NCBI RefSeq assembly: GCF_021532615.1
Contig: NZ_JAKGAQ010000001.1
Location: forward strand, 682,001-746,000
DNA from: Octadecabacter dasysiphoniae
Lineage (GTDB): Bacteria; Pseudomonadota; Alphaproteobacteria; Rhodobacterales; Rhodobacteraceae
Length of the DNA: 64,000 nucleotides
Direction: 5' to 3'
Position 1 is the stretch's first letter, and each line of letters starts with the position of its first letter. Below, piece after piece: positions 16,993 to 25,260 of the stretch. The notes under the pieces were generated by a model that was given only the letters and a program-made list of their open reading frames with translations, did no database searches and was not told the DNA's origin. The translations under genes were made by a program, and so were the position numbers.

Positions 16993-18266
16993 TCAGCCGC
17001 GATGTTTTTATTGGCCGATTTGGCCTTTTTGGGCGCGCCGGAATTCGCATCGATGAAATCCAGAACCAGCGGGCGGATGTTGTTGCGCCAGCTTTTGCCC
17101 GCGAAGATACCGTAGTGGCCCGCGCCCGGTTCAAGGTGGCTGGCCTTTTTGGCGTCGGGAAGGCCTGTCAGAAGATCAAGTGCAGCAAGGCATTGGCCCG
17201 GCGCTGAGATATCATCTTTTTCGCCTTCGACGATTTTGACGGCGACGGTGGTGATCTTGCCGATGTCCACGGGCTTGCCTTCGACGGTAAAGGAATTCGT
17301 GGCGATTTCGCGGTTCTTAAAAATGCGCTGCACAGTCGAGAGGTAGAATTCAGCCGTCATATCCATCACGGCGAGGTATTCGTCATAGAATTTGTTGTGC
17401 TTGTCGTTGTCGGACGCATCGCCTTTGGCGACGGCCATGATCTGGTTTTGAAACGCTGTGGAATGGGTTTCGCTGTTCATTGAGATGAACGAGGCCAGTT
17501 GTAGAAGGCCGGGATATACCATGCGGCCCACGCCGGGGTATTTGAAACCGACGCGCTGGATCATCGTTTCTTCGAGCTGGCCCATGGTGACGGAACGGCC
17601 AAAGTCGGTGACTTCGGTGTGGTTGGCCTCTGGGTCGACGGGGCCGCCGATCAGGGTGAGGGAGCGCGGCTGTGCCTTTGGGTCTTGTTCGGCCAGATAG
17701 GCGGTGGCGGCGAGCGCCAGCGGAACGGGTTGGCACACGGCGATCACGTGGGTGTCAGGGCCGAGTTCGCGCATGAATTCAGCCAGATACAGCGTGTAAT
17801 CTTCGACGTCGAATTTGCCCATGCTGACGGGGATGTCGCGGGCGTTGTGCCAATCGGTGATGTAGACTTCGCAATCGGGGAGCAGGGACACGACGGTTTT
17901 GCGCAGCAATGTCGCGTAGTGGCCCGACATCGGCGCGACCAACAGAACCTTGCGCGGGCGTTCGTGGCGGCCTGCGATGCGGAAATGGATCAGATCGCCG
18001 AACGGTTTTTCGACAACTTTGCGGGTGGATACGATGTGATCGCGCCCGTCTTCGGCTGTGACGCTGTCGATGTTCCAGTCGGGTTTGGCGACCATGCGTG
18101 CAAAGCTGCGTTCGGTCACTTCGCCCCAGGCGCGCATCATTTCCATGGCGGGGTTGGGCCACATGGCAACCGCCGGATACGAGGCCATGGCGCGCGCTGT
18201 CGCACCCATCCACTCGTTCGTGTTCCGCATGGTTTCCATAATGTCGTAAGTTGCCATATACTTCAT
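16989..18266 (-). CDS. phaZ: Intracellular polyhydroxyalkanoate depolymerase
   Basis: 425 residues. It releases 3-hydroxybutyrate from stored PHB. The start MKYMATYDIMETMRNTNEW is typical of the family; LVAPMSGHYATLLR precedes VYITDWHNARDIP. AVCQPVP holds the Cys that acts as nucleophile in characterised relatives, and PGAGHYGIF the His. It is divergent from phaC over a 154-base spacer containing a PhaR-like site, the common arrangement in Rhodobacterales. The ATG at 18266 has a GAGGG-rich leader; upstream frame extension is unconserved. It is coupled to the downstream DUF6151-like gene. Confidence 0.96.
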   Translation of the reverse strand: MKYMATYDIMETMRNTNEWMGATARAMASYPAVAMWPNPAMEMMRAWGEVTERSFARMVAKPDWNIDSVTAEDGRDHIVSTRKVVEKPFGDLIHFRIAGRHERPRKVLLVAPMSGHYATLLRKTVVSLLPDCEVYITDWHNARDIPVSMGKFDVEDYTLYLAEFMRELGPDTHVIAVCQPVPLALAATAYLAEQDPKAQPRSLTLIGGPVDPEANHTEVTDFGRSVTMGQLEETMIQRVGFKYPGVGRMVYPGLLQLASFISMNSETHSTAFQNQIMAVAKGDASDNDKHNKFYDEYLAVMDMTAEFYLSTVQRIFKNREIATNSFTVEGKPVDIGKITTVAVKIVEGEKDDISAPGQCLAALDLLTGLPDAKKASHLEPGAGHYGIFAGKSWRNNIRPLVLDFIDANSGAPKKAKSANKNIAAE

Positions 18267-18375
18267 CTGCTCGCCCTCAAGGCTGGTGCGTCTTAACCCG
18301 ACCTTTTGGTCTTGAGGCGCGACGCGGTCGTTGCATTGACGAATCCCTGCTACACAGACAGGAGGGGCGTAAATG

Positions 18376-18387
18376 CTGCACCTGCAC
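18376..18387. promoter_or_regulatory. Imperfect PhaR-like site in the phaZ-phaC spacer
   Basis: CTGCACCTGCAC is a degenerate version of the CTGC-N3-GCAG pattern (one extra spacer base, last G replaced by C). It lies 34-45 bases before phaC. Weak alone, but stronger sites sit before phaP and phaR. Confidence 0.4.
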
Positions 18388-18420
18388 AATATACCTAATT
18401 ATGAATAGGGCAACTGCGAT

Positions 18421-20226
18421 ATGACAAGTGATGGATCAACAAAAGATGAATCCCGCGATCCATCGGCTGCATTGCCCAAGCTAGAAGAAAACATGGCCCG
18501 CATTCAGGAACTGACACAGCGGCTGGTCGGGGCGATGTCCAATAAACGGTCCGTGCCCCAGGATTTGCAGGGCCCTGCGCCGGATTTATACGCCAAGGCA
18601 TCGACGTCATATATGCATGATCTGGTGAACAATCCGTCCAAGATCATTGAACAGCAGGTCGGATATTGGGGCAAAACCCTGCAACATTTTGTGGATGCGC
18701 AACAGGCGTTGGCATCGGGCAAACTGGCCGCACCCGAGGATCACACGGCCACTGACAAGCGGTTCAAGAACCCGTTGTGGCAGTCCCACCCTTATTTCAA
18801 TTTCCTTAAACAGCAGTACATGTTGAACGCCGAAGCGGTGGATAAAACCGTGGCCGGGCTTGACCTTGATCCTGCCGAAAAGCGCCGGATGGAATATTTC
18901 AGCAACCAGATTGTCGACATGCTGTCGCCCACCAATTTTCTGGCGACGAACCCTGATGCCCTGACCAAAGCCGTTGAAACAGAAGGCGAAAGCCTTGTGC
19001 GGGGGTTGGAAAACATGATCCACGATATGGAGGCCAACGACGGGGAGCTTGTTGTGTCCCTAGCGGATGAAACGGCGTTCACCGTGGGTAAGAATTTGGC
19101 CACGACACCCGGTGAGGTCGTGTTTCGCAATCATATGTTCGAGCTGATCCAATACACGCCGAGCACGGAAAAGGTTCATGAAACGCCGCTGATCGTGTTT
19201 CCGCCGTGGATCAACAAATTCTATATTCTGGATCTGAAAGAACAGAACAGCCTGATCAAATGGATCGTCGATCAGGGGTTCACGTTGTTTGTGGTGTCTT
19301 GGGTCAATCCTGACGCGACCTACCGCGACATCGCCATGACGGATTATGTAGAAGACGGGTATTTGACGGCGATTGAGACCGTGCGCGATATTTGTGGCGT
19401 CAAACAGGTGAATGCGGTGGGCTATTGCATCGCGGGCACCACGCTGAGCATGTCTTTGGCGGTGATGAAGGCGCGCGGGCTTGATTATGTGAAATCCGCC
19501 ACGTTGTTCACCACGCTGACCGATTTTTCCGATCGCGGCGAGGTTGGCGTGTTTCTGGATGATGATTTCGTGGACGGGATCGAGGCGGAGGTGAACGAGG
19601 CCGGGTTCCTTGATAAGTTCTATATGAGCCGCACGTTCAGCTATCTGCGCAGCAATGATCTGATTTATCAGCCCGCGATCCGCAGCTACATGATGGGCGA
19701 GGCGCCCCCGGCGTTTGATTTGCTGTATTGGAACGGGGACGGGACGAACCTGCCCGGTAAGATGGCGGTGCAATACCTGCGCGGCCTGTGTCAGGACGAC
19801 AAATTCGCCACGGACGGGTTTGACGTGGCAGGGATCAAAGCGCAGATCGGCGATGTTGATGTGCCGCTGTGCGCCATTGCGTGTGAAAGCGATCATATCG
19901 CGGCGTGGAAATCATCCTATCGCGGGGTTCAAAAGATGGGATCGAAGGACAAGACATTTATCTTGTCGGGGTCGGGCCATATCGCGGGCATCGTCAATCC
20001 GCCCGCCAAAAAGAAATACGGCCACTGGACGAACACGGACCTGAGCCTGTCGCCCGAAGACTGGCAGGCAGGGGCACAGGCCCATGAGGGGTCGTGGTGG
20101 CCGATGTGGGGCAAATGGCTGGCCAAAAAGTCAGGCAAGAAAATTGCTGCACGTGCACCGGGGTCGGAGTCGTATCCGTCGATTTCGCCTGCTCCGGGCC
20201 GTTATGTTCTGCGCGAAAAGGCGTAA
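18421..20226 (+). CDS. phaC: Class I polyhydroxyalkanoate synthase
   Basis: 601 residues, the length of class I synthases that polymerise (R)-3-hydroxybutyryl-CoA on granules. The lipase-like box GYCIAGT carries Cys 336, the nucleophile. ACESDHIAAW holds the catalytic Asp and LSGSGHIAGIVNPP the His. PHBC N-terminal features such as FVDAQ and FKNPLWQSHPYFNFLKQQY are present. It is divergent from phaZ and followed by phaP (204 bases later) and phaR, so synthesis, depolymerisation, granule coat and regulator are together. Confidence 0.98.
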   Translation: MTSDGSTKDESRDPSAALPKLEENMARIQELTQRLVGAMSNKRSVPQDLQGPAPDLYAKASTSYMHDLVNNPSKIIEQQVGYWGKTLQHFVDAQQALASGKLAAPEDHTATDKRFKNPLWQSHPYFNFLKQQYMLNAEAVDKTVAGLDLDPAEKRRMEYFSNQIVDMLSPTNFLATNPDALTKAVETEGESLVRGLENMIHDMEANDGELVVSLADETAFTVGKNLATTPGEVVFRNHMFELIQYTPSTEKVHETPLIVFPPWINKFYILDLKEQNSLIKWIVDQGFTLFVVSWVNPDATYRDIAMTDYVEDGYLTAIETVRDICGVKQVNAVGYCIAGTTLSMSLAVMKARGLDYVKSATLFTTLTDFSDRGEVGVFLDDDFVDGIEAEVNEAGFLDKFYMSRTFSYLRSNDLIYQPAIRSYMMGEAPPAFDLLYWNGDGTNLPGKMAVQYLRGLCQDDKFATDGFDVAGIKAQIGDVDVPLCAIACESDHIAAWKSSYRGVQKMGSKDKTFILSGSGHIAGIVNPPAKKKYGHWTNTDLSLSPEDWQAGAQAHEGSWWPMWGKWLAKKSGKKIAARAPGSESYPSISPAPGRYVLREKA

Positions 20227-20323
20227 ATTTCTACACCCTATAGGCGAAAATTAGGGATTTTTCCCTGTGTTTGTTGGAATTCTGCAATGAATTCCGCAGC
20301 TTGACCCGCGCGTAATTTATTTA

Positions 20324-20364
20324 TGCTGCAGCGCAGAAAAAACTTGAAATGCCGCAGTGCAGCA
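20324..20364 (+). promoter_or_regulatory. Two PhaR operator sites before phaP
   Basis: CTGCAGCGCAG (20326-20336) matches CTGC-N3-GCAG exactly and CCGCAGTGCAG (20352-20362) matches with one change. The same pattern is the PhaR recognition site known from Rhodobacter and Paracoccus. A possible -35 (TTGACC, 20301) lies upstream; the -10 is unclear. A further dyad GGAATTC/GAATTCC is at 20276-20295. Confidence 0.75.
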
Positions 20365-20430
20365 TGTAGATAAGATGCAGATCAAGAAACGCCGTCACGA
20401 TCCGGCACATAATTTCAAAGGAGCACCTCA

Positions 20431-20880
20431 ATGGCTGCTAAGACACAAGATTTCACCGCCGTTATGAAAGACATGATGGGCGCATTCCCGGTCGACACAA
20501 AAGGCATGGAAGACGCATTCAAAACACAGACTGCATTGTCCGAGAAACTGTCCGCTGTTTCCTTGACTGCAGCACAGAAGTCCACAGACCTGTCCGCGAA
20601 GTGGGCACAGGACACACTGACAAAAATGACGTCGCTTTCCACTGCAAAAGCAGAGCCAGCTGACTACGCAAAGTCCGTAACAGACTTCGCATCTGCATCC
20701 GCAGAAGCCGCTGCAGAGCACATGGCTGCGTTCGCCGAGATCGCCAAATCCGTTCAGACAGAAACACTGGAACTGATGATGGCTGCTGGCAAAGACATGT
20801 CCGAGGACATGACCGCTGCTGCGAAAAAAGCACAGACAGAGATGACTGCTGCTGCAAAGAAAGCCACTGCTGCAAAGTAA
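20431..20880 (+). CDS. phaP: Phasin (PHB granule-coat protein)
   Basis: 149 residues, helical throughout, rich in Ala, Lys and Thr, with a tail of repeated AAKKA units. Phasins coat PHB granules and control their number and size. AAGGAG lies before the start. Codon choice is unlike the neighbours, with frequent ACA, GCA and TCC in place of the ACG and GCG common around it, as seen in highly expressed genes. Two PhaR sites lie upstream and a strong terminator follows, so it is a separate, strongly expressed transcript. Confidence 0.95.
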   Translation: MAAKTQDFTAVMKDMMGAFPVDTKGMEDAFKTQTALSEKLSAVSLTAAQKSTDLSAKWAQDTLTKMTSLSTAKAEPADYAKSVTDFASASAEAAAEHMAAFAEIAKSVQTETLELMMAAGKDMSEDMTAAAKKAQTEMTAAAKKATAAK

Positions 20881-20931
20881 GTGACTGATAAACCTCGCGT
20901 CTCCTCCTCCCTAGGGCGCTGAGAGTTAAAG

Positions 20932-20968
20932 AAACCGCACTGCGCCTCCCCGCAGTGCGGTTTTTCTT
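20932..20968 (+). terminator. Rho-independent terminator of phaP
   Basis: AAACCGCACTGCG pairs with CGCAGTGCGGTTT across CCTCCC and is followed by TTCTTT. It is a perfect 13-base stem. Confidence 0.92.
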
Positions 20969-21028
20969 TGTGATAAGGCCAGTGGACTAAACTCTTCCCA
21001 TTTGCGCACTTGCAGCATAGGCTTCTCT

Positions 21029-21039
21029 CTGCACTGCAA
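21029..21039 (+). promoter_or_regulatory. PhaR site before phaR
   Basis: CTGCACTGCAA matches CTGC-N3-GCAG except for the last base. A second TGC-rich stretch, TGCGCACTTGCAGCA, is at 21003-21017. It lies 24 bases before the phaR start, fitting autorepression. Confidence 0.6.
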
Positions 21040-21062
21040 CACAGCTCCGGGGAGGGCGCACG

Positions 21063-21623
21063 TTGGCCAACACATCACAGCCACTACTGATCAAGCGCTA
21101 CGCAAGCCGTCGTCTTTATAACACCGAGACGTCCGATTACGTGACACTTGAAGACATCGCGACCTTCATCCGCGAGGGCCGTGAGGTGCAGATTGTTGAT
21201 CTTAAATCGGGCGACGATCTAACCCGTCAGTATCTGTTGCAGATCATCGCGGAACACGAAAGCCGCGGCGAAAGCGTGCTGCCGGTCGATGTTTTGACCG
21301 ATCTGGTGCGGTCTTACACGTCCCAGTCCATGTCCGTGGTGCCCCAGTTTCTTGCGCAGTCGTTCGAGATGCTGCAAGGCGGGCAATCCAAAATGATGGA
21401 AAACATGGGCGCGATGAACCCGCTGGCCAAGATGCCCGGATTTGACGCGATGAAGGCCCAGCAAGAGGCGTTCATGAAGGCTATGACCGGAGGCATGATG
21501 CCAACGGGTGGTCCGGCGGATGCGGCACCGGCCAAACCTGCGGAAAAATCCGATGAGGGGCTTGATGATATCAAGGCCGAATTGGCGGCGCTGCAAGAAA
21601 AGCTGTCAAAACTGGGGAAGTGA
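21063..21623 (+). CDS. phaR: PHB regulator PhaR
   Basis: 186 residues. The N-terminal PHB/PHA accumulation regulator domain is clear (LIKRYASRRLYNTETSDYVTLED, residues about 8-30), followed by the PHB_acc region with LRQYLLQII-type helices. The Met/Gly-rich middle and helical C-terminus are usual. PhaR represses phaP and itself, and is released when it binds PHB. The start is TTG at 21063, supported by GGAGG 7 bases upstream; the conserved domain would be truncated by later starts. Sites before phaP and phaR fit this role. Confidence 0.95.
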   Translation: MANTSQPLLIKRYASRRLYNTETSDYVTLEDIATFIREGREVQIVDLKSGDDLTRQYLLQIIAEHESRGESVLPVDVLTDLVRSYTSQSMSVVPQFLAQSFEMLQGGQSKMMENMGAMNPLAKMPGFDAMKAQQEAFMKAMTGGMMPTGGPADAAPAKPAEKSDEGLDDIKAELAALQEKLSKLGK

Positions 21624-21711
21624 TGCGGCTTTTGGTGGCGGTGTTTTTCAAAGGGCGGTGCGCTGTCGCAGTCGGCTGATTGGCGCGGGTCTTCGTGAGA
21701 TAGGGGGGCGT

Positions 21712-22674
21712 ATGGCCAATACATCCGGTAGGATTACTCTTTGGAATGTCGAAGTTTTTGTCGCCACCGCTGAGGAGGCGTCGATTTCTGCGGCGGCAAA
21801 GCGGTTGGAAACATCGCCCGCGACGGTGTCCCAGCAGGTTACATCGCTTGAAGGTGCGATCGGCACGTCATTGTTGAACAGATCCGCGCGCCCCGTGACA
21901 TTGACCCCCGCGGGCGAGATGTTTTTGCGCCGCGCAAACACCATCCTGAACGAGGCCGAACAGGCGCGCGCCGAACTGGCGATGGCCGACCTGAGCCGCC
22001 TGATGCGTCTTCGCCTTGGAATGATTGAAGATTTCGATGCGGATGTGACGCCGCGACTGCTGGGCGATATGGGCGAGGAGCTGAAATCGTGTCAGTTTCT
22101 TCTTGAGACCGGGGCATCGCACCGTTTGTTTGATTTGCTGGACACCCGCGCGCTGGATGTGATCGTGGGCAGTGAAATCGGATCGTCTGCCGACTGGATG
22201 GAGGTCCATCCGTTGATGGAAGAACCCTTCGTCGCCGCCGTGCCTAAGGGTGTGTTGAAGGATGGCGATGTCGGGCGGCAATTGCGCCGGTTGCCGATGG
22301 TGCAATACACCACACGTCATCATATGGGCCGCGTGATTGCGGGACATCTGGCGCGCCAGAACCTGAACCTGAGCGCGAAATTCGAGCTTGATAGTTATCA
22401 CGCAATTATGGCGATGGTCGCTGCGGGGGCAGGCTGGTCTATTCTGACGCCGCTGGGGTGGTTGCGCGCGGCACGGTTCCGCGATCAGGTTGATCTGGTC
22501 CCGCTGCCCTTTGAACCGCTGAGCCGCACGATTTCGCTGACTGCACGGCGGGGCGTGTTGGGCAAAATGCCAGCCCAAATGGCGGACCGGCTGCGCCCTG
22601 TTTTGCAGGAATTGATCGTCGGCCCCACGGTTGACCACGTGCCATGGCTGAAGGGCCAGATGAAGCTGCTTTAG
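21712..22674 (+). CDS. LysR-family transcriptional regulator
   Basis: 320 residues. The winged helix spans about 9-67 (NVEVFVATAEEASISAAAKRL, ATVSQQVTSLE, LTPAGE), followed by a LysR substrate-binding domain (RLRLGMIEDFDADV, later IMAMVAAGAGWSIL). The ATG at 21712 has GGGGGG upstream. It is convergent with a DegT-type aminotransferase gene (4-base overlap of ends), and could control it or the amine-catabolic block, but no operator can be assigned. The effector is unknown. Confidence 0.93.
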   Translation: MANTSGRITLWNVEVFVATAEEASISAAAKRLETSPATVSQQVTSLEGAIGTSLLNRSARPVTLTPAGEMFLRRANTILNEAEQARAELAMADLSRLMRLRLGMIEDFDADVTPRLLGDMGEELKSCQFLLETGASHRLFDLLDTRALDVIVGSEIGSSADWMEVHPLMEEPFVAAVPKGVLKDGDVGRQLRRLPMVQYTTRHHMGRVIAGHLARQNLNLSAKFELDSYHAIMAMVAAGAGWSILTPLGWLRAARFRDQVDLVPLPFEPLSRTISLTARRGVLGKMPAQMADRLRPVLQELIVGPTVDHVPWLKGQMKLL

Positions 22675-23852
22675 GCGGCGTGTTGTTTCATCGCGTCGCT
22701 GGCAGATTGCATCAATACATCGGCAATGACATCGCAGTCCGCAAGCGACAGCCGCGCGGGCAGACGTACATCGCACGCCCGCATCAGCATTGCGCGGGTT
22801 TGCGGCAGATCAGGGGCTTTGCCCAGAAATTCCCAATTCCAGAAGGCGCGGGCGTTGTCCGTGCTTTGGCCGAAAATCTGCACCTTGAGGCCGCGGTTTT
22901 GGGCGGCACTGGCAAAGGCCTGCGCCTGCGCGTCTGTCATATCGACGAGATTGAACTGGATTGAATCCGGGGCGCGGATTTCACCGTCCAGCGGGGCAGG
23001 AACGTGTAACACGGGCGAGGTATTCAGGATCGCTGCGACGTGATCATGATTGCGGCGCCCATCAGACACGCGGCGCGCCAGTTCGGGCAATTGCGGGCGG
23101 ATGATCGCGGCGGACAGATTGGACAGGCGCAAATTGTAAAGCGGCAGTTTGTTTTGCCAGCGTTCCATCGCGGCCGCCGGGACGCTGTGTTTCATCCAGG
23201 TGTGTTCGTATGCGCCCGACATGATGATCGCGCGGGCCACCAGATCGGCGTCGTCGGTGACCATGATCCCGCCTTCGCCCGCGTTGATCATTTTGTAGCT
23301 TTGAAAACTGAAACAGCCAATTTTCCCAAGGGTTCCAATGTTTTGCCCGTTCCATGTGGTGCCAAGGGAATGGGCCGCGTCTTCAATCAAGGGGACGTTT
23401 GCAGCGGCGCACAGGGCCATGATCGCATCCATGTCCGACGTGTGGCCACGCATGTGGCTGATCAGGACGGCGTCCGCATCGGGCAGTTTTGCGATGAAAT
23501 CATCAATGTCGATGCGGTAGGTGTCGCTGCATTCCACCAGCACGGGCACGCAATCCGCATGAACGACCGAGGATGGCACTGCGGCAAAGGTAAAGGCGGG
23601 GATCAGGACGCGGGCCTTGGCAGGAAGATCGAGCGCCTTGAGGGACAAAAACAATGCCGCCGAACAGCTGGACACCGCAAGCGCGTAGGTGCTGCCCAAC
23701 AGGGCGGCAAATTCCTGCTCAAGCAGGGCGACGGGGGCGTTTTCGGGGGCGGTGTAGCGGAACAGATCGGCGGTGCTCAGAAGGCGGGCGACGTCTTCCA
23801 TGGCGGCGGATGGGATGGGTTCAGCGTTGTAAACATTGGGGATATCGCGCAT
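22671..23852 (-). CDS. DegT/DnrJ/EryC1-family aminotransferase
   Basis: 393 residues. This PLP-dependent aminotransferase fold has VSSCSAALFLSLKAL (cofactor-phosphate region), ADCVPVLVECSDTYRIDID, LIEDAAHSLG (Asp for the pyridine nitrogen) and SYKMINAGEGG with the Schiff-base Lys. Members usually aminate keto-sugars or scyllo-inosose; the substrate here is unknown and no sugar cluster is nearby. I chose the ATG at 23852 because AGGAA is 8 bases before it; an ATG at 23858 is 2 bases from the same AGGAA. A perfect dyad overlaps this ribosome site. It follows the amine operon on the same strand. Confidence 0.88.
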   Translation of the reverse strand: MRDIPNVYNAEPIPSAAMEDVARLLSTADLFRYTAPENAPVALLEQEFAALLGSTYALAVSSCSAALFLSLKALDLPAKARVLIPAFTFAAVPSSVVHADCVPVLVECSDTYRIDIDDFIAKLPDADAVLISHMRGHTSDMDAIMALCAAANVPLIEDAAHSLGTTWNGQNIGTLGKIGCFSFQSYKMINAGEGGIMVTDDADLVARAIIMSGAYEHTWMKHSVPAAAMERWQNKLPLYNLRLSNLSAAIIRPQLPELARRVSDGRRNHDHVAAILNTSPVLHVPAPLDGEIRAPDSIQFNLVDMTDAQAQAFASAAQNRGLKVQIFGQSTDNARAFWNWEFLGKAPDLPQTRAMLMRACDVRLPARLSLADCDVIADVLMQSASDAMKQHAA

Positions 23853-23862
23853 GTTCATATTT

Positions 23863-23914
23863 CCTGAAATGTTATTTCAGGTTATCTAACATAAATGTCG
23901 CCATAAATCTATGG
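23863..23914 (-). promoter_or_regulatory. Two dyads at the DegT gene leader, one covering the ribosome site
   Basis: CCTGAAAT-GTT-ATTTCAGG (23863-23881) is a perfect 8-base dyad whose left arm lies in the AGGAAA ribosome site of the minus-strand gene. CCATA/TATGG (23901-23914) is a second, smaller dyad. They could be a regulator operator or an RNA hairpin hiding the ribosome site. Confidence 0.55.
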
Positions 23915-23952
23915 TGGATCCGGCGTGGGGGGCGGCGTCGGGAAGGGGCTGT

Positions 23953-25260
23953 CTAGAAACCGAGGCGGTCGCGCAGGGAATACCATGTCATCGCGGCCAT
24001 CAGCAGGGGCGCGCGCAGCAAGGTGCCCCCGGGAAAGGCCGGGGTTGGCAGGGTTGAGAAAATATCAAAGCGTTCCGCCTGACCGCGCACGGCCTCTGCC
24101 ATCAATTTGCCCGCAAAGCCCGAATGGGCAACACCGTGGCCCGAATATCCGCCCGCGCTGAGGATGTTGGGCGCTGTGCGCATCAACACGGGCAAGCGCG
24201 TCGGCGTGATGCCCAGCGTCCCGCCCCATGTGTAGTCGATTTTGACGCCCCGAAGCTGCGGGAACATGTGTTCCATGCGTTTGCGCAGGCTGGGTTCGAT
24301 GTTTTGCGGAAAGCCGATGGAATAGTTTTCGCGCCCGCCAAACAGCAAACGGTTGTCTTCGCTGAGGCGGAAATAATTGACGACGAATTTGCTGTCGGCG
24401 ACGGCGATGTCCTCGCTCAGGATGTCTTTGGCGCGGTCCCCCAAAGGTTCGGTCGCGGCGATGAACGAATTGAGCGGCATGGTGCGCGCGGCGACTTTTT
24501 TGTTCAGGTTCGGAAGGTATCCGTTGCCTGCAAGGATCACGAAGGGGGCTGTGACGCGGCCCTGTCCGGTGGCGACAACCGCGGGATCGCCTTCGTCGAT
24601 GTAATGGACTTCGGCGCGTTCATAGATCGTGGCGCCGGCCAGTTCTGCGGCCTTTGCCAGCCCAAGGGCGTAGCGCAGCGGGTGGATGTGGCCCGCGCCG
24701 CGATCAATTAGCCCGCCCTGATAATGAGGTGATTTAACAAGGGTTTGAAAGGCGTCCCGCGTCAGTCCTTCGGCGTCTTTGTAGCCATAGGTGCGGCGCA
24801 GGTATTCGACTTCGTCGCGCAAATCGCGGGCTTCGACGGCATCGTAGGCACCGTGCGCCACACCGGGGCGGAACCGCGCATCGGGTGCATGTTTTTCGAG
24901 GCGGGATTTCAGCAGGTCCTTTGCCTCTTCTGACATGTCCCACAGGGCTTTGGCGGCGCCTTTGCCGACTTTGGCGGCGATCCAGCGTTGGTCTTGGTTG
25001 AACCCGCTGCCGACTTGCCCGCCATTGCGCCCCGATGCGCCCCAGCCCGCGCGGTGGGCATCCAGAACGACAACCTTCATGCCGGATTCAGCCAGTTCAA
25101 GCGCGGCCATAAGGCCCGTGTAGCCCGCCCCGACGATGCACACATCTGCCGTGATTTGCCCCTTTAGGGTCGGGCGTTCTGGCGGGATGTCTGCCGTGGC
25201 CGCGTACCAGCTGTCGGGGAAATGACCGGGGCGGTCGTTGCGATAAAGCGGGTTGGTCAT
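23953..25260 (-). CDS. puuB: FAD-dependent oxidoreductase (PuuB/OrdL-like gamma-glutamyl-amine oxidase)
   Basis: 435 residues. The N-terminal Rossmann motif VCIVGAGYTGLMAALELAESG with the Asp of VVVLDAHR binds FAD, followed by WGASGRNGGQVGSGF, characteristic of PuuB/OrdL oxidases. PuuB oxidises gamma-glutamylputrescine to the aldehyde, giving H2O2. Context strongly fits: two glutamine-synthetase-like genes and an amidotransferase precede it. The start shares a base with the upstream stop (TAATG), so it is translationally coupled. No PuuC-type aldehyde dehydrogenase is in the window. Confidence 0.9.
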   Translation of the reverse strand: MTNPLYRNDRPGHFPDSWYAATADIPPERPTLKGQITADVCIVGAGYTGLMAALELAESGMKVVVLDAHRAGWGASGRNGGQVGSGFNQDQRWIAAKVGKGAAKALWDMSEEAKDLLKSRLEKHAPDARFRPGVAHGAYDAVEARDLRDEVEYLRRTYGYKDAEGLTRDAFQTLVKSPHYQGGLIDRGAGHIHPLRYALGLAKAAELAGATIYERAEVHYIDEGDPAVVATGQGRVTAPFVILAGNGYLPNLNKKVAARTMPLNSFIAATEPLGDRAKDILSEDIAVADSKFVVNYFRLSEDNRLLFGGRENYSIGFPQNIEPSLRKRMEHMFPQLRGVKIDYTWGGTLGITPTRLPVLMRTAPNILSAGGYSGHGVAHSGFAGKLMAEAVRGQAERFDIFSTLPTPAFPGGTLLRAPLLMAAMTWYSLRDRLGF

